Origin: Alcaligenaceae bacterium | Lineage (GTDB): Bacteria; Pseudomonadota; Gammaproteobacteria; Burkholderiales; Burkholderiaceae_B | Length of the DNA stretch: 64,000 bases | NCBI GenBank assembly: GCA_013416395.1 | Contig: JACCEP010000001.1 | Coordinates: 434,001-498,000 of the forward strand | Direction: 5' to 3' | In this document: in pieces, positions 24,975-34,909 of the stretch | Position numbering within the stretch: position 1 is the first letter of the stretch | How the letters are laid out: each line of letters opens with the position of its first letter | Position numbers and translations under genes: made by a program | The notes under the pieces: model-generated | Told to the model about the DNA's origin: nothing | The model's database searches: none | The model's input: the letters and a program-made list of their open reading frames with translations, nothing else

Positions 24975-25115
24975 ATGAAGTCAAAACGCGCACAATTTAG
25001 CATTTCACGCACCGGCACCCTCGCCGCTGTGCGTGTGCGTGTTTCTTGCGAACCCACAGCGGTTCTCTCTCCCCTCGCGCTATCCCTGCTACTACCGATC
25101 GGTTGCCGGGCCTAG
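24975..25115 (+). CDS. possible leuA leader peptide
   Basis: A 46-codon frame upstream of leuA, from ATG 24975 to TAG 25113-25115, ending with PLALSLLLP. The leucine cluster uses CTC, CTA, CTG, CTA and CTA codons within eight positions; CTA is rare in GC-rich genomes, as expected of an attenuator. No convincing ribosome site and no hairpin with a T run was found in the 137 bases between it and leuA, so the leader role is only a hypothesis. The remaining parts of the 399-base gap (24854-25252) show nothing else clear. Confidence 0.25.
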   Translation: MKSKRAQFSISRTGTLAAVRVRVSCEPTAVLSPLALSLLLPIGCRA

Positions 25116-25252
25116 CGTCTCGTGGCAGTTCGGCAGCCTGTTTCAGCCACACCCCCCTAATTCCAGTCAAGTCCATGTACGCTGCGCCGTGATCCGGCGA
25201 TACGCGACGACGCGACAAAAATAGAATCAACAAAAAACCGCACAGGTGCCCC

Positions 25253-26950
25253 ATGCCCATGATCTCTAATCCTTCCGACAAATACCGTCCGTTCGTAGCG
25301 TTTACCCGCGACTTCTCTGAACGAACCTGGCCCAGCAAACGCATCACCCATCCGCCAATCTGGATGAGCACTGATCTGCGCGACGGCAATCAGTCGCTGA
25401 TCGAACCCATGAGTGTTGACCGCAAGCTGCGCTTTTTCGAGCAGCTTATCAAAATCGGACTTAAGGAAATCGAAGTTGGCTTTCCTTCAGCCTCGCAGAC
25501 CGACTTTGATTTTGTGCGCAAACTGGTCGACGAAGACCGCATACCTGACGACGTCACCATTATTGTGCTGACGCAGTCGCGCGAAGACTTGATCCAACGT
25601 ACGGTAGAGTCCGCCGCAGGGGCCAAGAACGCAATTGTTCACCTCTACAACGCCTGCGCACCCGCCTTCCGCAAAATCGTCTTCAGCATGAGCAAAGACG
25701 AAGTAAAAGACATTGCGCTGACCGGCACGCGAATGGTCAAGGAATACACGTCACGTCACCCTGAAACAAGCTGGCGTTATGAATACTCGCCTGAGGTGTT
25801 CAGCACCACGGAGCCTGAATTCGCATTGGAGGTATGCAATGCCGTCGCCGAGGTGTGGCAACCCACGCCTGAATCAAAGATTATTTTCAATCTGCCGGCC
25901 ACCATTGAGGCGACCACGCCCAATATGTATGCTGACCAGATCGAATTCATGCACAACAATCTCAAGAATCGCGACTGTATTGTCTTGAGCCTGCACCCAC
26001 ACAATGACCGCGGAACAGCCGTGGCTGCGGCCGAGCTTGGCGTCATGGCCGGCGCTGATCGCATCGAGGGCTGCCTGTTCGGCAGTGGCGAACGTACCGG
26101 CAACGTATGCCTGGTTACCCTGGCGCTCAATCTTTACACTCAGGGCATACATCCTGGTCTTGATTTCTCTGACATCGACGAAGTACGCCGTTGCGTCGAG
26201 TATTGCAACCAGCTGCCGGTGCACCCGCGCCACCCCTATGCGGGCGACCTCGTGTTTACCGCGTTTTCGGGTTCGCACCAAGACGCCATCAAAAAAGGTT
26301 TTGCACGCCAGGAGGCCGACGCCCCCTGGGAGGTGCCCTACCTGCCCATTGACCCGGCCGATCTGGGCCGCAGCTACGATGCCGTCATCCGCGTCAACAG
26401 CCAGTCAGGCAAAGGCGGGGTTTCGTACTTGCTTGAGCAGGAGCATGGCCTGGCATTGCCGCGCCGCTTGCAGATCGAGTTTAGTCGCGCCATTCAGCGC
26501 GTCACCGACGATACCGGCGCTGAAGTCACGGCCCGCGATGTGTACAGCATTTTTTCACGCGAATACCTCGAAATGACAGGTCCATGGAAACTCATCCGGC
26601 ACCGCATCACGGGTAGCCCCGAACAACGGGACGGCAAGCAGTTTGCCATTGAGGTGGAGCTTGAAGAAAAAGGTCAGGTACGCCACCTGAGCGGCTCAGG
26701 CGATGGCGCACTCTCGGCGTTTATTGACGCGCTCGACGTCCCTGCACGTGTTATGGACTACACCGAGCATGCCATCGGCACGGGCACCGACACGCGGGCG
26801 GCCAGCTATATTGAGTTGCGTGTAGGCGATTCGCCCACTGGCTTTGGCGTGGGCATACATGGCGACATCGTGACCTCGTCATTTCTGGCTGTGCTGAGCG
26901 CGATCAATCGGCATGATGCCTTGCAAAAGGCCGAGGCCATGGCGGCATAA
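25253..26950 (+). CDS. leuA: 2-isopropylmalate synthase
   Basis: A 565-residue enzyme condensing acetyl-CoA with 2-oxoisovalerate, the first committed step of leucine synthesis. The N-terminal HMGL-like TIM barrel has [15 protein letters not shown], the metal-binding [10 protein letters not shown] and [12 protein letters not shown]. The C-terminal region from about residue 430 fits the LeuA regulatory domain that binds leucine. Length matches the long LeuA form (about 560-570) common in Betaproteobacteria and actinobacteria. A second in-frame ATG two codons on (25259) is also possible. The gene appears monocistronic and ends near two hairpins. Confidence 0.95.
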   Translation: MPMISNPSDKYRPFVAFTRDFSERTWPSKRITHPPIWMSTDLRDGNQSLIEPMSVDRKLRFFEQLIKIGLKEIEVGFPSASQTDFDFVRKLVDEDRIPDDVTIIVLTQSREDLIQRTVESAAGAKNAIVHLYNACAPAFRKIVFSMSKDEVKDIALTGTRMVKEYTSRHPETSWRYEYSPEVFSTTEPEFALEVCNAVAEVWQPTPESKIIFNLPATIEATTPNMYADQIEFMHNNLKNRDCIVLSLHPHNDRGTAVAAAELGVMAGADRIEGCLFGSGERTGNVCLVTLALNLYTQGIHPGLDFSDIDEVRRCVEYCNQLPVHPRHPYAGDLVFTAFSGSHQDAIKKGFARQEADAPWEVPYLPIDPADLGRSYDAVIRVNSQSGKGGVSYLLEQEHGLALPRRLQIEFSRAIQRVTDDTGAEVTARDVYSIFSREYLEMTGPWKLIRHRITGSPEQRDGKQFAIEVELEEKGQVRHLSGSGDGALSAFIDALDVPARVMDYTEHAIGTGTDTRAASYIELRVGDSPTGFGVGIHGDIVTSSFLAVLSAINRHDALQKAEAMAA

Positions 26951-27095
26951 ATACAAGCCAGGCTTGAGCATCAGCCCGTGCCTGGCTGCAACCTTGCCTT
27001 GAATGAATGCCCGCGATATAAAACAGAAGGTCGCGCCTTCGGCGGGTGGCTGAGCGCCTAGGCCTGCCCCATACAATTTGGGCCAGCCGTTCGGT

Positions 27096-27136
27096 AAAAA
27101 CCCTGCAAAGCTCACGAAGCCTTGCAGGGTTTTTTT
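27096..27136. terminator. bidirectional Rho-independent terminator
   Basis: Arms AAAAACCCTGCAA (27096-27108) and TTGCAGGGTTTTTTT (27122-27136) form a stem of eight core base pairs, flanked by A residues on the left and T residues on the right. This serves leuA on the plus strand and the minus-strand gene ending at 27163. An additional plain hairpin, AGCCAGGC/GCCTGGCT, lies at 26956-26987 just after leuA, without a T run. Confidence 0.75.
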
Positions 27137-27162
27137 ATGCCAACTTACCTGACAGATGCGGC

Positions 27163-27480
27163 TTAAAAACCCACAACCCGACCAGGCAGATCAACATTGA
27201 TATGCGGCTTGTTGAGCGAAAGCGCAGTTTGCTGCGCAAATTGCTCGGCCAGATCTTGATTTTGCGACAGCTCCGTATAACCCAGCGAGTCTGCGATACC
27301 CAGAATTTTATCGAGCAGCAAAACTTTACCGCTGAGCCGGAAAGGCTCGCAGCCCAACCTGGCCCAGGTTTCGTCCAGCCAGTCTCGGGCGGCTTGCGCC
27401 GCCGCATTGTCGGGCTCGACATCGGCAACCAGGTTGAGCGTCTGATGTTTATTGAACACGATAACGACCGTGCTTTGCAT
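27163..27480 (-). CDS. hypothetical protein
   Basis: A 105-residue soluble protein, no signal peptide, starting MQSTVVIVFN after an AAAGGA ribosome site; a start nine codons upstream is less likely. It has an alternating hydrophobic first strand and helical C-terminal two-thirds (SGKVLLLDKILGIADSLGY), suggesting an alpha/beta fold. I cannot assign a family. It lies 62 bases downstream of the DUF1840 gene on the same strand and shares the bidirectional terminator with leuA. Confidence 0.65.
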   Translation of the reverse strand: MQSTVVIVFNKHQTLNLVADVEPDNAAAQAARDWLDETWARLGCEPFRLSGKVLLLDKILGIADSLGYTELSQNQDLAEQFAQQTALSLNKPHINVDLPGRVVGF

Positions 27481-27542
27481 GGGTATTCCTTTTTTTGTTC
27501 TGACCACTTAAAACGGTGCCACGCCTAAGCGGGCTTGCCGTC

Positions 27543-27887
27543 TTACCAGATGGGGGCCGGTTCCCAGACCACATCAGCGTCTTGCTCTAGCGAAAGTCGC
27601 AACATGGCCAGCAGAGGGAATGCACGTCGACGAAAACTGACGGGTTCCGAAATAGGATGGGTTTTGGAATCGTTTTCATCAACGTCGTCGGGCGCGTCAG
27701 GATCTGGTTCTAGCGAGATCGCCTGCTCAATGCCCTGAATGGCGGCTGCCAGATGGTCGCGGGTGATAACACCGCGTTCAGGCAACGCGTCGGTGTAAGG
27801 CTTGCCCGCCGCTTTGAGAATGGGCAGCGCGTGCTGCGAAAACATAAGCACTTCTGCCGCTGCCTTGGAATGAAAAACCACTAGCAT
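27543..27887 (-). CDS. DUF1840 family protein
   Basis: A 114-residue protein fitting DUF1840: N-terminus MLVVFHSKAAAEVLMFSQHA, a central RGVITRDHLAAAIQGIEQAI, and the C-terminal SFRRRAFPLLAMLRLSLEQDADVVWEP that typifies the family. The family is restricted largely to Proteobacteria and has no known function. It is the first of two minus-strand genes between leuA and argS. The 250 bases to argS (27888-28137) hold the divergent promoters presumably, but none was identified with confidence. Confidence 0.8.
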   Translation of the reverse strand: MLVVFHSKAAAEVLMFSQHALPILKAAGKPYTDALPERGVITRDHLAAAIQGIEQAISLEPDPDAPDDVDENDSKTHPISEPVSFRRRAFPLLAMLRLSLEQDADVVWEPAPIW

Positions 27888-28137
27888 ATTTTAGTTTCCT
27901 TCAGTGGACACATCTCTACACTACTCTAACTTCGTAACACTGCCAAGCATCAGAACAGTATGTTTGACCCCAGCAGAATCGAGCTTATTCTAACCGTAAC
28001 ACGCGGTAAGGTGGCGCAGGCACGGGCAGGGAAATCACGCTATCATTTACCCGTCGCAGCCCAAGTCTGGCCTGCATCCGCTTTTGCGCCAAAAATCAAC
28101 GGCCGGCGGCTCCAATTATTTCGAATACAGATCATAT

Positions 28138-29823
28138 ATGCTCCCAGGGCAACAACAACAGCTCATCGCACTTATCACTACCGTTATTGGCGGGCTACTG
28201 CCCGATGCCACACCCGCTGTAAAGCTTGAGCGACCCAAAGTCGCCTCGCATGGTGACATCGCCACCAATGCCGCCATGCAACTGGCCAAGCCGGCACGCC
28301 GCAACCCTCGTGAACTCGCACAACAAATTATTGACGGGCTTTTGCAGCACGACGAGGCCACGCAGCTCATCGCTTCTGCCGAAGTTGCCGGCCCGGGCTT
28401 CATCAATTTCAGGCTTACAACGGCGGCACGTCAGGCTGTGCTGCTGGCCATAGGCGAAGAAGGCACAGGGTTTGGTCGGCAAGCACCTCGGGCTGACAAA
28501 GTGCTGGTTGAGTTTGTATCAGCCAACCCCACAGGGCCGCTGCACGTGGGCCATGCCCGGCAGGCAGCATTGGGCGACGCTCTGTGCCGGCTTTTTGCCG
28601 CGCAGGGCTATCAGGTAACACGCGAGTTCTATTACAACGACGCTGGCAACCAGATCGACAACCTTGCCATCAGCGTGCAGGCGCGCGCCCGTGGTATTGA
28701 GCCCGACTCAGACGGGTTTCCCGCCGACGGCTACAAGGGCGACTATATTTTCGAGATCGCCAATGACTTTATCGCTGGCGCATCGGTGCAGGCTGCCGAC
28801 GGCGAGTCGGTCACCGCTACCGGCAACCTAGACAGCCTTGACGATATCAGGCACTTTGCCGTGGCTTACCTGCGTCGCGAGCAAGACCTTGATCTGCAGG
28901 CCTTTGGCCTGAAGTTCGACAATTTTTACCTCGAAAGCTCGCTGTATACCAGCGGCCGGGTTGAGCAGACTGTTAACGCGCTGGTCCAGTCTGGTCACAC
29001 TTATGAAAACGAAGGTGCACTGTGGCTGCGCACTACCGAGCTGGGCACGGGCGATGACAAAGATCGCGTCATGCGCAAATCGGAAGGCGGCTACACCTAC
29101 TTTGTGCCCGATGTGGCCTACCATGTGGCCAAATGGCAGCGAGGCTTTCACACCGCCATCAACATTCAGGGCAGCGACCACCACGGCACGGTGGCACGGG
29201 TGCGCGCCGGCCTGCAAGCGCTAAATATAGGCATTCCCAAAACGTTTCCCGCCTATATTCTGCACAAAATGGTCAAGGTCGTACGTAACGGCGCCGAGGT
29301 CAAAATATCAAAGCGTGCAGGCAGCTATGTCACCATGCGCGACCTCATCGACTGGGTAGGGCGTGACGCCGTGCGTTACTTCCTGGCGCAGCGTCGGGCC
29401 GACTCCGAGTTTGTGTTCGACATTGATCTGGCGCTCTCAAAAAGCGAAGAGAACCCGGTGTACTATATCCAGTATGCACATGCCCGAATCTGCTCCATGC
29501 TGGCGCAATCGGCCCAACTGGCAGATCAGGTTCCTGACGCTCCCGTCGAAACACTGGTCGCACCGACCGAGTTTGCACTCATGCAGCGCCTGGCTGAATA
29601 CCCCCAAACCGTAGCCCTCGCTGCACAAGATCTGGCACCCCATCACATGGCTTTCTGGCTGCGCGACTGCGCTGCCGACTTCCATGCCTGGTACAACGCA
29701 GAGCGGGTACTGGTCGACAACTTACCTCTCAAACTGGCACGATTGCGGCTGGCCCGCGCAACCGCGCAGGTCATCGCCAATGGCCTAGAACTACTTGGGG
29801 TGTCCGCCCCCGAAAGGATGTAA
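28138..29823 (+). CDS. argS: arginyl-tRNA synthetase
   Basis: A 561-residue class I synthetase charging tRNA-Arg. The N-terminal Add-1 domain is followed by the HIGH-like motif HVGH at residues 136-139 (within [15 protein letters not shown]). The KMSKS equivalent reads KISKRAG in [17 protein letters not shown]. The C-terminal anticodon-binding DALR domain ends in [13 protein letters not shown]. The ATG at 28138 matches the usual start MLPxQ; a TTG 18 codons upstream is open but less likely. It is followed nine bases later by a SPOR protein, and then dsbA, an order seen in related Burkholderiales. Confidence 0.95.
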   Translation: MLPGQQQQLIALITTVIGGLLPDATPAVKLERPKVASHGDIATNAAMQLAKPARRNPRELAQQIIDGLLQHDEATQLIASAEVAGPGFINFRLTTAARQAVLLAIGEEGTGFGRQAPRADKVLVEFVSANPTGPLHVGHARQAALGDALCRLFAAQGYQVTREFYYNDAGNQIDNLAISVQARARGIEPDSDGFPADGYKGDYIFEIANDFIAGASVQAADGESVTATGNLDSLDDIRHFAVAYLRREQDLDLQAFGLKFDNFYLESSLYTSGRVEQTVNALVQSGHTYENEGALWLRTTELGTGDDKDRVMRKSEGGYTYFVPDVAYHVAKWQRGFHTAINIQGSDHHGTVARVRAGLQALNIGIPKTFPAYILHKMVKVVRNGAEVKISKRAGSYVTMRDLIDWVGRDAVRYFLAQRRADSEFVFDIDLALSKSEENPVYYIQYAHARICSMLAQSAQLADQVPDAPVETLVAPTEFALMQRLAEYPQTVALAAQDLAPHHMAFWLRDCAADFHAWYNAERVLVDNLPLKLARLRLARATAQVIANGLELLGVSAPERM

Positions 29824-29832
29824 CGCGTTTAT

Positions 29833-30543
29833 ATGGCTCGCACACGCAGCAAATCTTCTCGCACCAAGTCGGGCAGCAATACGCTGTTCGGCGTTATGGT
29901 CGGTCTAATACTTGGCTTGATCGCCGCAGTGGCAGTGGCCCTGTTCGTCACACAGGTTCCCATGCCTTTTGCCGACAAGTTTTCGCGCGACCCTGCCGCC
30001 ACCCTATTGCCCGATGTAAAAGACGCGCCTGATCCCAACATTGGCTTGTACGGCAAAAACAGCCCCGGCGGTGTTTCACCCACAGGGCCCATAGACACCG
30101 CACCGGCGCCTTTGCCTAGCCTGGGCGCTCCGGCACCCGCCCAGGGCAGCCCCACCAAGCCAGAAGATGATCTGGGCAATTTTATTGCCGGCCTGGTCAA
30201 ACCTACTGCGCCCGCACCCACGCCTGCACCTGCGCCACGTGCCAGCACACCGTCTGCGGTGGTACCTGGCACCGAGGCGCCCGCCAAGGCGCCTGCAACC
30301 CCTGCGGGTACCCAGACTACGTATTTTCTTCAGGCCGGGGCATTCCGGTCGGCCAGTGATGCCGAGGCTGTCATGGCACGCATTCTCATGATGGGTCTGC
30401 CAGCACAGGTGCAACAGGCTACGATAGACGGCGGGGTTATCAACCGCGTTCGGGTCGGCCCATTTAAGGGTATCGACGAGATGAACAAATCACGCGCACG
30501 ACTGGGCGAAGAAAAGATTGCCACCTCTGTCGTGCGCCCTTGA
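29833..30543 (+). CDS. SPOR domain cell-division-type protein
   Basis: A 236-residue single-pass membrane protein. It starts with a basic cytoplasmic segment (ARTRSKSSRTKSG), has one membrane helix at about residues 18-40, a long Pro/Ala-rich periplasmic linker (residues 65-160), and a C-terminal SPOR domain with YFLQAGAFRSASDAEAVMARI and RVRVGPFKGIDEMNKSRARL. SPOR domains bind denuded septal peptidoglycan; FtsN is the best-known example and this layout resembles it. Its role in division is inferred from architecture. It lies between argS and dsbA. Confidence 0.85.
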   Translation: MARTRSKSSRTKSGSNTLFGVMVGLILGLIAAVAVALFVTQVPMPFADKFSRDPAATLLPDVKDAPDPNIGLYGKNSPGGVSPTGPIDTAPAPLPSLGAPAPAQGSPTKPEDDLGNFIAGLVKPTAPAPTPAPAPRASTPSAVVPGTEAPAKAPATPAGTQTTYFLQAGAFRSASDAEAVMARILMMGLPAQVQQATIDGGVINRVRVGPFKGIDEMNKSRARLGEEKIATSVVRP

Positions 30544-30599
30544 AACTCTCCGTTTGTTTTCGGGTCATACGGGCTCACGTTAACCAGGATTAATTAACC

Positions 30600-31229
30600 A
30601 TGCAAATCAAAAACCTGCTTCTGCGCGCTCTTGCCATTGCCACTGTCGGGGCTTCCGCCATGTTTGTGTCCAGCGCGCCAGTCATGGCTGCTGAACCCTA
30701 TACAACGGTTGAACCCGCACAACCCTCTGACACCACCGGCAAAATCGAGGTACTTGAGTTTTTTGCTTACTCATGTCCGCATTGCGCCCGCATGGAGCCA
30801 CTGGTTGAGGCGTGGGCCAAAACCTTGCCTGAAAACGTTGTGCTAAAGCAGGTGCCGGTTGCATTCAACGCCAGCATGAAAGACCTGCAAAAGCTTTACT
30901 ACACACTTGAGGCACTTGATCGTCTGGATCTGCACGCTAAAGTGTTCGACGCTATTCATCAACAACACCAGCAAATTTACGACGCCAAAGCCATTGCTGC
31001 TTGGGTTCAAGACCAAGGCATAGACGCCAAGGCCTTCCAGGATGTCTACAACTCGTTTGGCATTCAGTCAAAAATCTCGCGGGCTGACGAGCTTACCAAG
31101 GTGTACAACATCGAAGGTACGCCTAGCCTTGCCATAGGCGGCAAATACGTCACCTCGCCCAGCCAGACGGGCAGCTATGAGGGCACCATAAAAGAAGCCC
31201 AAAAACTGCTAGAGCAAGTCAACCACTAG
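30600..31229 (+). CDS. dsbA: thiol:disulfide interchange protein DsbA
   Basis: A 209-residue periplasmic oxidase that introduces disulfide bonds in exported proteins. A signal peptide runs to about AEP at residue 32, the active site CPHC lies at residues 59-62 (FFAYSCPHCARMEP), and the cis-proline loop is EGTPSLAIGG. The inserted helical domain is between them. The length is typical. It is 56 bases after the SPOR protein, likely in the same transcript. DsbB would be expected elsewhere in the genome. Confidence 0.93.
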   Translation: MQIKNLLLRALAIATVGASAMFVSSAPVMAAEPYTTVEPAQPSDTTGKIEVLEFFAYSCPHCARMEPLVEAWAKTLPENVVLKQVPVAFNASMKDLQKLYYTLEALDRLDLHAKVFDAIHQQHQQIYDAKAIAAWVQDQGIDAKAFQDVYNSFGIQSKISRADELTKVYNIEGTPSLAIGGKYVTSPSQTGSYEGTIKEAQKLLEQVNH

Positions 31230-31340
31230 TCACGGCATACAAGGCGGTTGCCAGCGCTCCTGCAAGGGGCAGGCAGCCGCATAGCCTTAACGCTGCCGCA
31301 TGATCTGCCTCGATAATCATGTACCTTGCCAGGCGCTTGT

Positions 31341-31967
31341 ATGCTCACCCTTGACATCGCACTCTCGTTTTTTGGCGTCGCTGTACTGCTGGCACTGGTC
31401 CCCGGCCCTGACAACCTGTTTGTACTGATGCAGTCGGCGATGTGGGGTCGCATATCCGGGCTACTTGTTGTGCTGGGCCTGTGTACCGGGTTGGTGGGCC
31501 ATACCATTGCAGTAACAGCCGGCCTGGCTGCCATCGTGGCAGCGTCGGTCACAGCCTTAACCGTACTGAAGCTGCTGGGTGCCGCTTATTTGCTGTATCT
31601 GGCTTGGGGTGCGTTCCAATCGCAGGGGCACGATCACAGTGAACAGCCGCCCACGCAGCTTGGAGCATGGGCACTGTATCGGCGCGGCATCATCATGAAC
31701 CTTACCAACCCCAAAGTATTGCTGTTTTTTCTGGCTTTTCTGCCGCAATTTACGTCACCACAACGTGGCCTTGTGGCATTGCAAACCCTCAGCCTGGGTG
31801 GGTTGTTCATACTCGCCACCCTGCTTGTGTTCGGGCTGATCGCGTGGTTTGCCGGAGGGTTGGGCCAGCGCATGCAGACGTCGCCCAGAGCGCAAATAGT
31901 GCTGCATCGCATCGCGGGGCTCGTCTTTTTGGGGCTGGCAATCAAACTTGCACTGACACACCTCTAA
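31341..31967 (+). CDS. LysE/RhtB family exporter
   Basis: A 208-residue inner-membrane protein with about six hydrophobic spans. The family motif is seen near the N-terminus as ALVPGPDNLFVLMQSAMWGR, and again as MNLTNPKVLLFFLAFLPQF. It is the second LysE-type exporter of the window, and is not closely similar to the one near 18 kb beyond the family motifs. The ATG at 31341 gives the standard N-terminus; an upstream TTG at 31326 is an alternative. The substrate is likely an amino acid or derivative, unspecified. Confidence 0.85.
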   Translation: MLTLDIALSFFGVAVLLALVPGPDNLFVLMQSAMWGRISGLLVVLGLCTGLVGHTIAVTAGLAAIVAASVTALTVLKLLGAAYLLYLAWGAFQSQGHDHSEQPPTQLGAWALYRRGIIMNLTNPKVLLFFLAFLPQFTSPQRGLVALQTLSLGGLFILATLLVFGLIAWFAGGLGQRMQTSPRAQIVLHRIAGLVFLGLAIKLALTHL

Positions 31968-32055
31968 AGCCTGGCATATCTAAAACCTGACACACCTCAA
32001 AAGCGCGAGGGCAAGCGCGGACGAACCCGCGCCACAGCACGCCCTGGCTGCACTA

Positions 32056-33117
32056 CTAGACGCGCGTAAAGCGAATAACCCCATCTTCACCCGTGTTGCG
32101 CACAAGCTTGCCCTCAAAAAAGAGTGCATGCAGGTGTGCCAGCGCCTCGCCCATGGCAAAGCCCATCTGGTGGTGATCAAGTTTGCGATGAAACATGACT
32201 GGCAAGACATCGGCCGCACTGGCGGGCTGGGCACAGACGTCAAGCACTTCGGCAAGCCGCTCGGCGTGATGCGTGTGCTGCTGCATAATGCGCTCGTGCA
32301 AACCTTTGAAAGGCCGACCATGCGACGGCAGCACCAGCGTGTCTTCAGGCAGGTCGTCGTACTCTCGCAGCGAGTTCAGATACAGCGGCAGGGGATTAGC
32401 CTCAGGCTCATGATTGAATACGCTGATATTGGTAGAAATACGCGGCAGCACCATATCGCCCGAAATCAGCACGCGTAGCGTGTCGCAATACAGGGAAGCA
32501 TGCTCGGGTGCATGGCCGTAACCCACGATAACCCGCCATTGCCTTCCACCGATATCAATGTTGTGCCCGTCCATAATGCGGTGAAACGTCTCTGGCACCT
32601 CAGGCACCAGATTAATGTAGTAACCGCTGCGGGCACGGATAAACTCAAGCGCTTCTGGGTCGGCAAGACCATGACGCGCAAAGTGTTCCATGGCGCGCTG
32701 GCCGTTGGCACCGGCCGCACCGCCGTCAGGCCTGGACCACAGTCGTGCTGTGACAAAGTCGGTGTTGGTCATCCACAGGGGTGCATTCCAGCGCTCACAA
32801 AGCCAGTGAGCCAGCCCGATGTGGTCAGGATGCATATGCGTGACGATGACACGCAGTACCGGCAGGCCATCGAGCGCCTCCTGAAAAATGTTTTCCCACG
32901 CGGCTTTTACCTCGTCACGTGCAACGCCGCAATCGATAATAGTCCAGCCCTCGCGGCCATCGATTTTGTCGCGCAGTAGCCAAAGGTTAATGTGGTCAAG
33001 CGCAAAAGGCAGTGGCATCCGCAGCCAGCGGACGCCGTCAGCCACCGTGCGCAGCGTGCCTGTGGCAGGCAAGTCGTCGCCCCAGGGGTAATTAAGCTTT
33101 TGTTCGTTGGGATTCAT
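32056..33117 (-). CDS. metallo-beta-lactamase fold hydrolase
   Basis: A 353-residue cytoplasmic MBL-fold protein. The zinc motif is THMHPDHIG, with later ligands in GYGHAPEHASLY, ISGDMVLP and LPSHGRPF. A C-terminal helical domain after residue 285 (HTHHAERLAEVLDVC) is of the winged-helix type that occurs in this subfamily. A GGAGA site precedes the ATG. It is divergent from liuR, and the palindrome at 33179 lies between the two genes, so it may be a member of the LiuR regulon; a thioesterase or hydrolase role in acyl-CoA metabolism is a guess only. Confidence 0.8.
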   Translation of the reverse strand: MNPNEQKLNYPWGDDLPATGTLRTVADGVRWLRMPLPFALDHINLWLLRDKIDGREGWTIIDCGVARDEVKAAWENIFQEALDGLPVLRVIVTHMHPDHIGLAHWLCERWNAPLWMTNTDFVTARLWSRPDGGAAGANGQRAMEHFARHGLADPEALEFIRARSGYYINLVPEVPETFHRIMDGHNIDIGGRQWRVIVGYGHAPEHASLYCDTLRVLISGDMVLPRISTNISVFNHEPEANPLPLYLNSLREYDDLPEDTLVLPSHGRPFKGLHERIMQQHTHHAERLAEVLDVCAQPASAADVLPVMFHRKLDHHQMGFAMGEALAHLHALFFEGKLVRNTGEDGVIRFTRV

Positions 33118-33178
33118 CTATGTCTCCAGCCTGCTAAAGAGTGAGAGTATGCCTCATCTCATGATTATGGCACTATAC

Positions 33179-33194
33179 TTTACGTTAACGTAAA
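33179..33194. promoter_or_regulatory. putative LiuR operator upstream of liuR
   Basis: A perfect 16-base palindrome, TTTACGTTAACGTAAA, 16 bases before the liuR start and between liuR and the divergent hydrolase. A GATACT hexamer begins 21 bases from its left end (33200-33205) and could be a -10 element. A near copy precedes liuA with a -10-like hexamer at the same distance, which supports a shared regulator of MerR type acting between promoter elements. Confidence 0.75.
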
Positions 33195-33210
33195 CTGCGG
33201 ATACTGCGTC

Positions 33211-33600
33211 ATGACAGAAACAACCTGGAGTATCTCCGAACTCGCCCACGAGTTTTCCATTACACCCCGCACCATACGGTTTTATGAAGATCAAGGCATC
33301 GTCAGCCCCAGCCGCATTGGTCGCACCCGCGTTTACCACCCCCGTGATCGCACCCGCCTGAGGCTTGCACTGCGTGGCAAGCGCCTTGGCCTGCAGATCA
33401 GCGAGATCGTCAGCCTGATCAATATGTACGACGGCCCGAAAGACACGATTGCGCAACTGGAGCGTTACCTGGCGCTACTTGCGCAACATCGCGATTTGCT
33501 GACGCGCCAGCGCCAGGATATTGACCTGACGCTCACCGAGATTGCAGAACAAGCATCCGCCTGCGAAAAACTGTTGGTCGCAAAGCGTAAGTCTGCCTAG
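33211..33600 (+). CDS. liuR: MerR-family regulator of leucine/isovalerate degradation (LiuR)
   Basis: A 129-residue MerR-type DNA-binding protein. The N-terminal winged helix starts WSISELAHEFSITPRTIRFYEDQGIVSP and continues with RVYHPRDRTRLRLALRGKRLG, followed by a dimerisation helix (residues 75-120). Family members upstream of isovaleryl-CoA dehydrogenase are LiuR, which senses a leucine-catabolism intermediate. The position directly ahead of liuA and the two matching palindromes support this identity. It probably controls its own gene as well, since one palindrome lies at its promoter. Confidence 0.88.
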   Translation: MTETTWSISELAHEFSITPRTIRFYEDQGIVSPSRIGRTRVYHPRDRTRLRLALRGKRLGLQISEIVSLINMYDGPKDTIAQLERYLALLAQHRDLLTRQRQDIDLTLTEIAEQASACEKLLVAKRKSA

Positions 33601-33629
33601 TTTACGTTTACGTAAACGTCATATAAAAT
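33601..33629 (+). promoter_or_regulatory. putative liuA promoter with LiuR operator
   Basis: TTTACGTTTACGTAAA (33601-33616) matches the palindrome before liuR except at the centre; a second perfect palindrome in an offset register, ACGTTTACGTAAACGT, spans 33604-33619. TATAAAAT (33622-33629) provides the -10, and its first hexamer is 21 bases from the left end, as at the other site. The site starts directly after the liuR stop codon, so liuR and the liuA operon have separate promoters. The liuA ATG is 117 bases from the operator's left end. Confidence 0.75.
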
Positions 33630-33716
33630 GCTCGTGCAACGTGCGCGATATCAACGAAATAATGCGGCGCTCATATACACTTGCCTGACTATGTTGCTGC
33701 CTACTGGAGACACACC

Positions 33717-34895
33717 ATGAATCTGCCTGGCCTAAACTTCGACCTCGGCTCTGATCTTGACATGCTGCGCGACGCCGTGCATGACTTTGCCCAGGCTGAA
33801 ATCGCGCCCCGAGCGGCTGAAATCGACCACAGCGACCAGTTTCCCATGGAGCTATGGCGCAAGTTTGGCGACCTCGGCCTGCTGGGCATGACCGTAAGCG
33901 AAGAATACGGCGGCGCCAACATGGGTTATCTGGCGCACATGATCGCCATGGAAGAACTCTCCCGGGCCAGCGCATCGGTCGCTCTGTCATACGGCGCCCA
34001 TTCCAATCTGTGTGTCAATCAGATTCACCGTAACGGCACCGAAGCACAAAAGCAAAAGTATCTGCCCAAGCTCATCTCTGGCGAGCATGTGGGTGCACTG
34101 GCCATGAGCGAGCCCGGTGCCGGCTCCGATGTCGTCAGCATGAAGCTGCGCGCCGAAAAAAAGGGCGACCGCTACGTGCTCAATGGCACAAAAATGTGGA
34201 TCACCAATGGCCCCGACGCCGATACCATGGTGGTGTATGCAAAAACTGATCCAGAGGCCAAGCAGCGCGGCATTACCGCCTTCATCATCGAGAAGGGATT
34301 CAAGGGCTTTTCGGTGGCACAAAAGCTCGACAAGCTGGGCATGCGCGGCAGTCACACAGGTGAGCTCGTGTTCCAGGATTGCGAAGTGCCCGAAGAAAAC
34401 ATTCTGGGTCAGCTCAATGGCGGGGTAAAAGTGCTAATGAGCGGGCTCGACTACGAGCGCGCCGTGCTGGCGGGTGGCCCCCTGGGCATTATGCAGGGCG
34501 TCATGGACGTCGTCGTGCCCTACATTCACGAGCGCAAGCAATTTGGCCAAGCTATTGGCGAATTCCAGCTTATCCAGGGCAAAGTGGCAGACCTGTACAC
34601 CACGCTGCAGGCTAGCCGGGCGTTCTGCTATGCCGTTGGCAAAAACCTTGACAAGCTCGGCAACGGCCATGCGCGCGAAGTGCGCAAAGACTGTGCCGCC
34701 GTCATTCTGTATTGCGCCGAAAAGGCTACCTGGATGGCCGGCGAAGGCATACAGATTCTGGGCGGCAACGGCTACATCAATGAATACCCCACAGGCCGCC
34801 TCTGGCGAGACGCCAAGCTGTACGAGATTGGCGCTGGCACCAGCGAGATCCGCCGCATGCTCATCGGTCGTGAGCTCTTTAACGAAACCGCCTGA
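33717..34895 (+). CDS. liuA: isovaleryl-CoA dehydrogenase
   Basis: A 392-residue acyl-CoA dehydrogenase that oxidises isovaleryl-CoA to 3-methylcrotonyl-CoA in leucine degradation. It begins [19 protein letters not shown], as IVD enzymes do, contains the FAD-contacting [17 protein letters not shown] and WITNGPDAD segments, and ends with the [14 protein letters not shown] tail. The catalytic glutamate is expected in the [11 protein letters not shown] region, a feature of isovaleryl- rather than medium-chain enzymes. A TGGAG site precedes the ATG. It heads an operon of liuA, aceK, thiolase, liuB and liuD. Confidence 0.93.
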   Translation: MNLPGLNFDLGSDLDMLRDAVHDFAQAEIAPRAAEIDHSDQFPMELWRKFGDLGLLGMTVSEEYGGANMGYLAHMIAMEELSRASASVALSYGAHSNLCVNQIHRNGTEAQKQKYLPKLISGEHVGALAMSEPGAGSDVVSMKLRAEKKGDRYVLNGTKMWITNGPDADTMVVYAKTDPEAKQRGITAFIIEKGFKGFSVAQKLDKLGMRGSHTGELVFQDCEVPEENILGQLNGGVKVLMSGLDYERAVLAGGPLGIMQGVMDVVVPYIHERKQFGQAIGEFQLIQGKVADLYTTLQASRAFCYAVGKNLDKLGNGHAREVRKDCAAVILYCAEKATWMAGEGIQILGGNGYINEYPTGRLWRDAKLYEIGAGTSEIRRMLIGRELFNETA

Positions 34896-34909
34896 CCACG
34901 CGCCGCGCC

